Below, one piece after another: positions 1 through 6,924 of a DNA stretch of 64,000 bases (position 1 is the stretch's first letter; each line of letters opens with the position of its first letter). Made by a program: the position numbers and the translations under genes. This stretch comes from Puniceibacterium sediminis (lineage in GTDB: Bacteria > Pseudomonadota > Alphaproteobacteria > Rhodobacterales > Rhodobacteraceae): assembly GCF_900188035.1 (NCBI RefSeq), contig NZ_FZNN01000003.1:213637-277636 (forward strand), given 5' to 3'. Under the pieces are notes generated by a model. It did no database searches, had not been told where the DNA came from, and worked only from the letters and a program-made list of their open reading frames with translations.

Positions 1-73
1 CGACAAACGTGAATCCGATGCCAAACGCGACTGGGGCCGCCAAAAGGCCCGCCTGCTACGCCAGAACAGTTGA
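1..73 (+). CDS. smpB: SsrA-binding protein SmpB, C-terminal end only (partial)
   Basis: The frame starting at base 2 is open to a TGA at 71-73 and encodes a basic tail containing DKRESDAKRDWGRQKARLL. SmpB proteins end in a comparable basic tail (DKR...KRDW.R.K.R), which enters the ribosomal mRNA channel during trans-translation with tmRNA. Only about 23 residues are visible because the gene begins left of the window. The call rests on this tail alone and is likely but not certain. Confidence 0.72.
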   Translation, partial: DKRESDAKRDWGRQKARLLRQNS

Positions 74-156
74 CCGCTCTGCTTGGCGCGCGTCAGCGTT
101 GCCCGCAGGCGCTGCGTTGCAGGCCTGCGGAAAATTAACGTAGGGCTGGACGGGGG

Positions 157-675
157 TTAGGCCGTGCCGCGTGGTGGGCGGCTTTTCTCTTTTGTAAAGA
201 TCATGCCATCCAACAGCTCTTCCAACTCCGGACGGGCCGACGGTCCGTTTGAGATCGAAATCAATACGATGCTGCCATCGGGGCGGACCACGAAAACCCC
301 CGGCTCGGCAAAGCGGCGGTCCGTTTCCGTTTCGGTCAGCGGGTCAGAGACATAGACTCCTAGGGTCGCCATCTGCTGCTCTGACAGGTCATAGCCAATG
401 TCAAAGCTCCAACCGAACTCATTCAGATCTGCCTGCACTTTTTCGACAGGATCTGCCGAAGCGACCACGATATCAAATCCGGCATCCTGCCACTTTTGGC
501 GCATGTCATTGAGGATCGTCAGATATTTTTTGCACCGCGAACAATGTTTGCCACGATAGATGACGACAAGAGACCAGTTTTCGCGAACACCTCCGATCAC
601 GATGTCACCGCCGCCCATCTTGGGGAGGTTGATAGGAGGAAGAATTGAACCTGCGACGGGTTTAGGCGTTGGCAT
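157..675 (-). CDS. AhpC/TSA-family peroxiredoxin-like (redoxin) protein
   Basis: A 172-residue thioredoxin-fold protein. A beta-strand (LVVIYRG) is followed by HCSRCKKY, giving a CxxC pair at about C45/C48, then the helix-strand pattern seen in redoxin/AhpC-TSA proteins (VVASADP, GVFVVRPDG). No signal peptide, so probably a cytoplasmic thiol oxidoreductase or peroxidase. The open frame extends 23 codons further upstream; the ATG at 675 is chosen because a GGAAA ribosome site lies about 10 bases before it and the extension (basic, Cys-containing) looks non-coding. It stands alone, with smpB convergent on its far side. The substrate cannot be inferred. Confidence 0.78.
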   Translation of the reverse strand: MPTPKPVAGSILPPINLPKMGGGDIVIGGVRENWSLVVIYRGKHCSRCKKYLTILNDMRQKWQDAGFDIVVASADPVEKVQADLNEFGWSFDIGYDLSEQQMATLGVYVSDPLTETETDRRFAEPGVFVVRPDGSIVLISISNGPSARPELEELLDGMIFTKEKSRPPRGTA

Positions 676-744
676 GATTTTTCGTTTCCTTTGGGACAGC
701 TTAAAGTTAGCCAGACAAGCCGCCGGGTGCAAGTTTGATAGCAT

Positions 745-1164
745 CGGCCATGCGAGAGGTCATGCGAGCCTTGGAAACCGGATACTGACGCACCCGGCGG
801 GGTGACTGGCCCCATAGGTCAACGCCCCGGGCGCATCCGGCCCACTGCCCAGTATCAGGACCACATCTGCCATCTGCCCGATCCCGCTGCCCTGTTTTCC
901 AACACAGGGTTCGGTGCGACGCGGCCACAAGTCAATCAAATCCGTTAAATCGGTCCCGGTGTGGCGTCAAACGGGCGCTTGCACCCCATCTGAGATATTC
1001 AGACGAGGTGCAAATACGTGAATACACTCTCATGTGGAGCACAGTGCGGTACACCAGATCAGGCCATTCATGCTTGCAGGGGGATTTTCAGCACGGCAAG
1101 GTGTGCAAGGCGGGTCAAAGATGACGTCTAACGGTTAGTTGGCTTCATTCAGGAGTAGAAGGAA
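745..1164. other. Non-coding stretch of about 420 bases with one imperfect hairpin
   Basis: No frame here looks coding on either strand. The only structure I see is an imperfect inverted repeat at 979-1013: 15-base arms, 13 of 15 complementary, around a 5-base loop. No T-tract follows on either strand, so it is not an obvious intrinsic terminator. The region presumably holds the promoter of the redoxin gene (leftward) and of the small membrane protein (rightward). Confidence 0.5.
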
Positions 1165-1392
1165 ATGTTTACAAGAATTGGTCGGATCGTGGGCTTTGTG
1201 GCCGTTGCTTTGGGATTTGCAGCGATCATCGGAGCGTTCTTTTTTCCAGTTGATCTGTTTTCCCCTGAGTTTGATCGGACAGCCTTTAACTTTAGGCAAT
1301 CGACGGCCCTGTTCTCGCAAGGTTCAATTTTGGTATTCTTCGGTTTAGTCCTTGGGGTCCTCTGTGAAATAAGTGTCAAGCTGGATAAATAG
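1165..1392 (+). CDS. Small two-helix membrane protein, unknown function
   Basis: A 75-residue protein with two predicted membrane segments (about residues 7-27, rich in V, A, I, F; and about 52-68, SILVFFGLVLGVL) separated by a polar loop of about 25 residues. An AGAAGGAA ribosome site sits directly before the ATG. I do not recognise a family. Flanking genes are not in the same unit: there are long gaps on both sides. Hydrophobicity and the ribosome site argue for a real gene, but its small size leaves doubt. Confidence 0.55.
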   Translation: MFTRIGRIVGFVAVALGFAAIIGAFFFPVDLFSPEFDRTAFNFRQSTALFSQGSILVFFGLVLGVLCEISVKLDK

Positions 1393-1633
1393 CGGCAACG
1401 AGCCGAATGTTAGCTCTTGAGTTCGAGTTTCGATAACGCCGCATTTGAAGCGAAGCCTTCCGCTTTTCGCGATTGTGAACGAAAGTCGCACATTGGTGCG
1501 AACCATTTGCAAAGTCCCGACCCCGCACCCATCCACGTCTACCACAGCTCAATCCCCGCCCACCGCCAGCCACCCCTTGCCACTCCTGCCCTTGCGGAAT
1601 ATGCACGGGGCCAGCTTCTTATGGGGGAAACTG

Positions 1634-2506
1634 ATGGCCCAAGACGATCCCAGAACGCTGGTCTCGACAGACTGGCTGGCCCGGCATCTCAAGGACCCGG
1701 ATCTGCGCATCCTTGATGCCAGCTGGCACTTGCCCGACGCAGGCCGTGACGGCCGTGCGGAATTCAACGCGGATCACATACCCGGCGCGCGGTTTTTCGA
1801 TATCGACGATATCAGCGACAGCCGCTCGGACCTGCCCCACATGGCCCCCCCGATCGAAAAATTCATGTCCCGGCTGCGCGCGCTGGGCGTTGGCGACGGG
1901 CATCAGGTGGTGGTCTATGACACCGTCGGCCTGTTCTCGGCGGCGCGTGTCTGGTGGCTGTTCCGCCTGATGGGCCAGATGGATATCGCCGTTCTTGACG
2001 GGGGCCTTGCCAAATGGCTGGCCGAGGGCCGCGAGACCGAGGACATGCCCCCCATCATCCGCGACCGTCACATGACCGTCCGCCGCCAGAACCATCTGGT
2101 CAAGGATGTGACTCAGGTCGCCGCCGCATCGAAGCTTGGCGATTATGAAATCATCGACGCCCGTTCGCCGGCGCGCTTTCGTGGTGAAGCCGCCGAACCG
2201 CGCCCCGGTCTGCGCGCCGGGCATATCCCGGGCTCAAAGAACGTGCATTATGCCACGCTGCTGAACGCCGACGGCACGATGAAGGAGACCGACGCACTGA
2301 AGGCCACATTCGCGGCCGCTGGCGTCGACCTTTCCAAACCCGCCATCACCACTTGCGGGTCGGGCGTCACCGCCGCGATCCTGTCGCTCGCGATGGAGCG
2401 TATCGGCAAGACGGATCATTCCCTTTACGACGGGTCCTGGTCGGAATGGGGCATGTTCCCGACCGTACCAGTCGAAACCGGCCCCGCCCCCACCGGAGAC
2501 ATCTGA
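1634..2506 (+). CDS. sseA: 3-mercaptopyruvate sulfurtransferase (tandem rhodanese)
   Basis: 290 residues with two rhodanese domains (about 5-140 and 165-285). The active-site loop of the second domain is CGSGVTA with the persulfide cysteine at about C241; CG[S/T]GV[TA] is the mercaptopyruvate type rather than the thiosulfate type. The enzyme transfers sulfur from 3-mercaptopyruvate to thiols or cyanide, yielding pyruvate. The frame is open for 63 codons upstream, but the ATG at 1634 follows a GGGGGAAAC ribosome site and begins at the usual family start. Its TGA overlaps the ATG of the aminotransferase by one base. That coupling makes sense: an aminotransferase can make mercaptopyruvate from cysteine. 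Confidence 0.93.
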   Translation: MAQDDPRTLVSTDWLARHLKDPDLRILDASWHLPDAGRDGRAEFNADHIPGARFFDIDDISDSRSDLPHMAPPIEKFMSRLRALGVGDGHQVVVYDTVGLFSAARVWWLFRLMGQMDIAVLDGGLAKWLAEGRETEDMPPIIRDRHMTVRRQNHLVKDVTQVAAASKLGDYEIIDARSPARFRGEAAEPRPGLRAGHIPGSKNVHYATLLNADGTMKETDALKATFAAAGVDLSKPAITTCGSGVTAAILSLAMERIGKTDHSLYDGSWSEWGMFPTVPVETGPAPTGDI

Positions 2507-3690
2507 TGTTCGAGACTCTAAAAGAACAACCCGCCGACAAGATCCTGATGCTGATGCAGGCCTTCAAGGAAGACCCGCGTGACAACAAGATCGACCTTGG
2601 CGTCGGCGTCTACAAGGATGCCAGCGGCAACACCCCGATCATGCACGCGGTCAAATCCGCCGAAAAGCAGCTGTGGGAGGCCGAGACAACCAAGGCCTAT
2701 ACCGGGCTTGCCGGCGATCCGGCTTTTGGCAATGCCATGGTTGCGCTGGTGCTGGGCGATTCCGTGCCGCGCGCCAATGTCGCCGCTGCGGCCACGCCGG
2801 GCGGCACCGGTGCCGTGCGTCAGGGCTTTGACATGCTGCTTGCGGCCAACCCGGATGTCCGCGTGTTCGTCAGCAATCCGACATGGCCGAACCACCTGTC
2901 GATCCTGAAACACATGGGGATTGAAACGGTCCCCTACCGTTATTTCGACGATGAAACCCGTGGCGTCGATTTCGATGGCATGATGGCGGATCTCGCGCAG
3001 GCGAAAAAGGGCGATGCCGTCCTGCTGCACGGCTGCTGCCACAACCCCACCGGCGCCAACCTGAACATGGCCCAGTGGAAAGAGGTCGTCGCCCTTCTGC
3101 TGAAAACCGGCGCAACGCCGATGATCGACATCGCCTATCAGGGCTTTGGCGACGGTCTGGACGAAGATGCCGCCGCAACCCGGCTTGTGGCGTCATCGGT
3201 CCCGGAATGCCTGATCGCGGCCAGCTGTTCCAAGAACTTCGGCATCTACCGCGAACGTACCGGCCTGCTGATGGCCGTGTCGCAGGACGCGTCGGCACAG
3301 AAACTGAACCAGGGCACGCTGAACTATCTCAACCGCCAGAACTTCAGCTTTCCGCCGGATCACGGCGCGCGGCTGGTGACCATGGTGCTGACAGACGACA
3401 CCCTCCGCGCCGACTGGATGGCCGAGCTTGAGGCCGTGCGCAAATCCATGCTTGATCTGCGCGAACAGCTTGCCTCGGAACTTCAGCGCCTGTCGGGGTC
3501 CGACCGCTTCAGCTTTATCGCCCAGCATCGCGGCATGTTCTCGCGTCTTGGCACCACGCCCGAGCTGGTGGAAAAGCTGCGCGCCGATCACGGCATCTAC
3601 ATGGTCGGCGATTCCCGCCTGAACATCGCGGGCCTGAACAAGACCACCGTTCCGATCCTCGCCAAGGCGATCATCGACGTCGGCATCTGA
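2506..3690 (+). CDS. tyrB: Aromatic-amino-acid/aspartate aminotransferase, class I
   Basis: 394 residues, the usual length of class I-alpha PLP aminotransferases of the AspC/TyrB group. Visible landmarks: IDLGVGVYKD near the N-terminus, the HGCCHNPTG loop (about 175-183), and SCSKNFGIYRERTG with the Schiff-base lysine at about K243. The start at 2506 overlaps the sseA stop (TGATG), so the pair is translationally coupled; the longer upstream frame lies inside sseA in another frame and is not coding. It should interconvert aspartate, tyrosine, phenylalanine or cysteine sulfinate with their 2-oxo acids. TyrB versus AspC cannot be settled from sequence by eye. Confidence 0.9.
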   Translation: MFETLKEQPADKILMLMQAFKEDPRDNKIDLGVGVYKDASGNTPIMHAVKSAEKQLWEAETTKAYTGLAGDPAFGNAMVALVLGDSVPRANVAAAATPGGTGAVRQGFDMLLAANPDVRVFVSNPTWPNHLSILKHMGIETVPYRYFDDETRGVDFDGMMADLAQAKKGDAVLLHGCCHNPTGANLNMAQWKEVVALLLKTGATPMIDIAYQGFGDGLDEDAAATRLVASSVPECLIAASCSKNFGIYRERTGLLMAVSQDASAQKLNQGTLNYLNRQNFSFPPDHGARLVTMVLTDDTLRADWMAELEAVRKSMLDLREQLASELQRLSGSDRFSFIAQHRGMFSRLGTTPELVEKLRADHGIYMVGDSRLNIAGLNKTTVPILAKAIIDVGI

Positions 3691-3723
3691 CGCATTCCGC
3701 CCAACCACTGATACCTACCGCAC

Positions 3724-3754
3724 AAGGCGCTCCCACCCCGGGGGCGCCTTTTTG
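3724..3754 (+). terminator. Intrinsic terminator after sseA-tyrB
   Basis: A GC-rich hairpin (GGCGCTCCC pairing with GGGGGCGCC through a short C-rich loop) is followed by TTTTTT. It lies 33 bases after the aminotransferase stop. An almost identical terminator occurs at 4380-4409. Confidence 0.85.
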
Positions 3755-3873
3755 TTTGGCTGTGGTGACGCGACCGACATTGGCGCGGAACCATTCCTGC
3801 AATGGCACGTTGTATCACCAGACAGCAAACGCCGGGTCAAACACCCCGGCCGACACAGAAAACAGGACGCCAC

Positions 3874-3948
3874 ATGAACAGGATTATCTACATCATCGGG
3901 CTGATCGTCGTTGTACTCGTGATCCTCTCTTTCCTCGGATTGCGCTGA
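3874..3948 (+). CDS. 24-residue single-span membrane protein
   Basis: A short ORF of 24 residues (MNRIIYIIGLIVVVLVIL...) that is almost entirely one hydrophobic helix ending in LGLR. An AGGA ribosome site lies 8-10 bases before the ATG. It sits 208 bases upstream of the csbD gene on the same strand, and the pair is bracketed by two matching terminators. I recall very similar tiny membrane proteins in related bacteria, but no function is known to me. The extreme hydrophobicity, clean ribosome site and codon choice suggest real translation. Confidence 0.6.
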   Translation: MNRIIYIIGLIVVVLVILSFLGLR

Positions 3949-4156
3949 AAACGACACCCGGCTGAACCGCGCCTTAGGCAAGTTCCGATCAGGTGCGGCC
4001 CGTCGCCTCTGACGGGCGATGGAACGGCCAAACCAGACAGCATCATGTGCTGCGCCCACCCGCCGGTGCGCCGCGAAACTGCGCGCTGCTGGCAAATCAA
4101 ATTCATCCGGAACCACGGCATCGGCCGCAGTCCGGGAAACCCTGAAAGGACACAAT

Positions 4157-4354
4157 ATGAACTGGGATCAAATCGAAGGTAACTGGAAACAGATGACCGG
4201 CACCGTCAAGGCCAAGTGGGGCGACCTCACCGACGATGACGTGACCGAAATCGCCGGCAACCGCGAAGTGCTGGAAGGCAAGATTCAGGCCAAATACGGC
4301 AAGACCAAGGAAGAGGCCCGCAAGGAAGTCGACGAATTCCTCGCTGACCGCTGA
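4157..4354 (+). CDS. CsbD family stress-response protein
   Basis: 65 residues matching the CsbD/YjbJ family from end to end: MNWDQIEGNWKQ, a TGTVKAKWG turn, then GKIQ..YGKTKEEA. The family forms small soluble helical bundles induced by general stress; the molecular role is unknown. The ATG at 4157 follows AAAGGA at good distance; the longer upstream frame has no family similarity. It is followed directly by a terminator at 4380, and may share a transcript with the 24-residue membrane protein. Confidence 0.93.
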   Translation: MNWDQIEGNWKQMTGTVKAKWGDLTDDDVTEIAGNREVLEGKIQAKYGKTKEEARKEVDEFLADR

Positions 4355-4379
4355 TCGGCATCGACGACACGGCTACCAA

Positions 4380-4409
4380 AAGGCGCTCCCACCCCGGGGC
4401 GCCTTTTTT
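4380..4409 (+). terminator. Intrinsic terminator after csbD
   Basis: Hairpin GGCGCTCCC/GGGGCGCC followed by six T. It differs from the terminator at 3724-3754 by about one base in the loop/stem, so the csbD segment is flanked by two near-copies. Confidence 0.85.
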
Positions 4410-4446
4410 ACGACCTGCGCCCCCCCCCCGAAATCAAGCGCCGAAA

Positions 4447-4794
4447 TCAACCGCCGTGCTCGGCCAGACTGTCGCTGGGGGCCTCGTCCCGGTCGAACAT
4501 GCCGTAATCCCGGATGACGTGGCAGACCTTTAGCCGGTAATCCGAAAACACCCCGTCGCGTCCGCGTTTTTGCGCACCGCGATGGCCGTTCAGACAGCGC
4601 CAGCGTTCCACCGCCGCCTCATCCTCAAAGAAACTGATCGACAGCAACTTTTCCGGATTGGTCAGGCTCTGGAATCTCTCGACCGAAATGAACCCCTCGA
4701 CCCCTTCCACCATCGGCCGCATGGCGGCGGCGATATCCAGGTATTCCTCCTTGCGCCCCTCCGCCGGAGTGACTTCGAAAATGATCGCGATCAT
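4447..4794 (-). CDS. Antibiotic biosynthesis monooxygenase (ABM)-fold protein
   Basis: 115 residues. The N-terminal part (MIAIIFEVTPAEG, YLDIAAAMRPMVE, GFISVERFQS, KLLSISFFEDEAAVERW) follows the ferredoxin-like dimeric alpha/beta-barrel fold of ABM-domain proteins. Such proteins range from quinol monooxygenases to heme-degrading enzymes, so the substrate is open. The ATG at 4794 has a GGGGGAG ribosome site; the frame upstream of it is low-complexity and unlikely to be coding. It is divergent from the cupin gene at 4973. Confidence 0.82.
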   Translation of the reverse strand: MIAIIFEVTPAEGRKEEYLDIAAAMRPMVEGVEGFISVERFQSLTNPEKLLSISFFEDEAAVERWRCLNGHRGAQKRGRDGVFSDYRLKVCHVIRDYGMFDRDEAPSDSLAEHGG

Positions 4795-4972
4795 GGCACT
4801 GCTCCCCCGTATCCTGCGGGCACCATGCGCATGCCGCCCCCTGCTGACAACCCGGGCCTCTTCATCTGTCCGGAAATACTCCGGGCGACGTCCGCGGGGC
4901 GGCGGGCAGCGCCCCCTTGCGCCCGCGCCAAAATCACCGCCAAATGGCCCCGCACACCACCCGGAGCCCGCA

Positions 4973-5308
4973 ATGAACATCCTTCCCGTCACACCTTCGG
5001 TCACACCCGAACACGACGCCCCGGCACCCGACCGCCTGATCTCGGGCGATCCAAAATTCACCACCTGGAATCTCGAAGACCGCGATGGCCTCTATTGCGG
5101 CATCTGGCAGGCGACCCCGGGCAAATGGCGCATCGCCTACGATGAATGGGAATACTGCCGCATCCTCTCGGGCGTCTCGATCCTGACCGAGCATGGCCAC
5201 CCACCCCGCACCTACCGCGCCGGCGACAGCTTTATCATACGCCCCGGTTTTGCCGGCACATGGGAGGTGATCGAAACCACCACCAAGGATTACGTCATCC
5301 GGGTTTGA
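4973..5308 (+). CDS. Cupin-domain protein (EutQ/DUF861 type)
   Basis: 111 residues with a single small cupin barrel: GIWQATPGKWRI, then WEYCRILSGVSILTEHG, then YRAGDSFIIRPGFAGTWEV. The cupin_3 type barrel often lacks a full metal-binding set, and here the canonical HxH pair is not obvious, so catalysis is uncertain. GGAG sits before the ATG. The next gene (creatinase) converges on it. A role as a small-molecule sensor or isomerase is possible; I cannot choose. Confidence 0.85.
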   Translation: MNILPVTPSVTPEHDAPAPDRLISGDPKFTTWNLEDRDGLYCGIWQATPGKWRIAYDEWEYCRILSGVSILTEHGHPPRTYRAGDSFIIRPGFAGTWEVIETTTKDYVIRV

Positions 5309-5380
5309 CCCACCGCGCGTTGCGCCGAAATCACCGCGCGCGATGACAATCCGACCTTAACCGTGGTCAGCAGTCCCGTG

Positions 5381-5407
5381 CGGGGCGCGCAAAATCCGCG
5401 CGCCCCG
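5381..5407 (-). terminator. Strong GC hairpin between cupin and creatinase genes
   Basis: A perfect 10-base stem (CGGGGCGCGC with GCGCGCCCCG) around a 7-base loop (AAAATCC). Neither strand has a clear U-tract afterwards, so it may be an inefficient or Rho-assisted terminator or an mRNA-stabilising 3' structure. On the minus strand it follows the creatinase stop and the CCATACG array. Confidence 0.5.
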
Positions 5408-5421
5408 CTGATCGGCATCAG

Positions 5422-5472
5422 CCATACGCCAGCCATACGGGAACCATACGCGTTCCATACGGCTTCCATATG
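5422..5472. repeat. Five-copy CCATACG array with exact 11-bp pitch (element A)
   Basis: CCATACG occurs at 5422, 5433, 5444 and 5455, with a CCATATG variant at 5466; every start is exactly 11 bases from the last, one DNA helical turn. Spacers in order are CCAG, GGAA, CGTT, GCTT. The array ends three bases from the creatinase stop codon. A second element of the same design lies at 51086-51137. Function unknown. Confidence 0.85.
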
Positions 5473-5475
5473 CCG

Positions 5476-6681
5476 TTAAACGACGTTGAAACCGGGTCCA
5501 TAGGGGTAGTGCGTGATGTCCTCGGCGCCGTCCTCATGCACCACCAGAATGTCATGCTCGCGGTATCCGCCCGCCCCCGGTTGGCCCGCCGGAATGGTCA
5601 GCATCGGCTCCATCGAAATCACCATTCCCGGCTCCAGAACCGTGTCGATATCCTCGCGCAGTTCCAGCCCCGCCTCACGTCCGTAGAAATGCGACAGCAC
5701 GCCGAACGAATGGCCATAGCCAAAGGTGCGGTATTGCAAAAGGTCGCGTTCCTGTAGGAAGTCATTGATCTTGTGGGTGATTTCAGAACAGGACGCGCCG
5801 GGCTTCAACAGCGACATGCCATATTCGTGGGTCGCAACGTTTGCCTCCCACACCTTCAGTGACGCCGCGTCGACCTCGCCCACGAACAGCGTCCGTTCAA
5901 GCGCGGTGTAATACCCCGAGATCATCGGGAAGGTGTTCAGCGACAGGATATCGCCCCGCTCCAGCACCCGCGCGGTGACCGGATTATGCGCGCCGTCGGT
6001 GTTTAAACCGGATTGAAACCAGACCCATGTATCCCTGTATTCGGCATCCGGAAAGGCACGCGCAATCTCGGCCTCCATCGCGTCCCGCCCCGCCATCGCA
6101 ACGTCGATCTCTCTAACGCCTTGTTTAATGGCATCTTTTATCGCGTAGCCACCAACATCGGCGACCCGCGCGCCTTCACGGATCAGGGCGATTTCGGCTG
6201 TGGATTTGTGCATCCGCTGGTGCATGGTCGCATCGTTAACGGCTACTTTACTTTTGGGCATCAAAAATGCGTCAAGCTTTGCCATCCCCTGCAACGTCAG
6301 GTGATCCTCTTCAAAACCGATGACCTGACCGGTGCCGGTCACCGACAGGATCGCGCGCCAGAAATTGTCGCGCTGCCAGTCAGTATAGGTGATGTTGTCG
6401 CCATGGCAGCGCCGCCACGGCTGGCCCGCGTCGATCCCGGCGGAAATCGTCACGCTGTCGGTCGCGGTCACGACCAACCCGTAGGGCCGCCCGAAGCTGC
6501 AATAAAGAAAGCCCGAATAATAGGCGATATTGTGCATCGAGGTGAAGACGCAGGCGCCGACGCCAAGCGTTTTCATCGTGCTGCGTAATCCCGCCAGCCG
6601 GGCGTCATATTCCGATGCCGCGAACGGCAGAGCGGCTTTTTCACCATTGTGAAATCTATAGAATTCAGGACGTTGTGTCAT
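5476..6681 (-). CDS. Creatinase (creatine amidinohydrolase)
   Basis: 401 residues, colinear with the well-studied Pseudomonas/Flavobacterium creatinases (EC 3.5.3.3), which hydrolyse creatine to sarcosine and urea. The fold is the metal-free branch of the M24 pita-bread family. Family landmarks are present: SMHNIAYYSGFLYCSFGRPY, YTDWQRDN, GAHNPVT with His232, ALERTLF with Glu262, and SMEPM with Glu358; these numbers match the reference catalytic residues. GGAGGG precedes the ATG. No creatininase, sarcosine oxidase or creatine transporter is adjacent. The nearest co-directional gene is the hydrolase 243 bases upstream, so it is probably transcribed alone. Confidence 0.93.
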   Translation of the reverse strand: MTQRPEFYRFHNGEKAALPFAASEYDARLAGLRSTMKTLGVGACVFTSMHNIAYYSGFLYCSFGRPYGLVVTATDSVTISAGIDAGQPWRRCHGDNITYTDWQRDNFWRAILSVTGTGQVIGFEEDHLTLQGMAKLDAFLMPKSKVAVNDATMHQRMHKSTAEIALIREGARVADVGGYAIKDAIKQGVREIDVAMAGRDAMEAEIARAFPDAEYRDTWVWFQSGLNTDGAHNPVTARVLERGDILSLNTFPMISGYYTALERTLFVGEVDAASLKVWEANVATHEYGMSLLKPGASCSEITHKINDFLQERDLLQYRTFGYGHSFGVLSHFYGREAGLELREDIDTVLEPGMVISMEPMLTIPAGQPGAGGYREHDILVVHEDGAEDITHYPYGPGFNVV

Positions 6682-6924
6682 GCGACCCTCCAGAAGCGTG
6701 CCGCATCAGGGGGGGTGTTGCGAAACCTGATCCCGCCGCGAAACGGCACAGAAAGGTCCCGGCGTTCAGGACTGGGATAAAGCTCATGGCACAGGCCATG
6801 TGGCGACGCCATCGCCCCGCTTCAACGCCAGCGTTACGCCCCCTGTGGTCATCGCGCAAGATGGCTTTTTCTCATTCCGAATACGCAAAGCCACTTTCGG
6901 CCAAACACGCGCCAGCAAAGCCCT

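Noticed and set aside
5422..5472. CRISPR array
   Set aside because: Units of 7 bases with 4-base spacers are far too short, and no cas genes are present.
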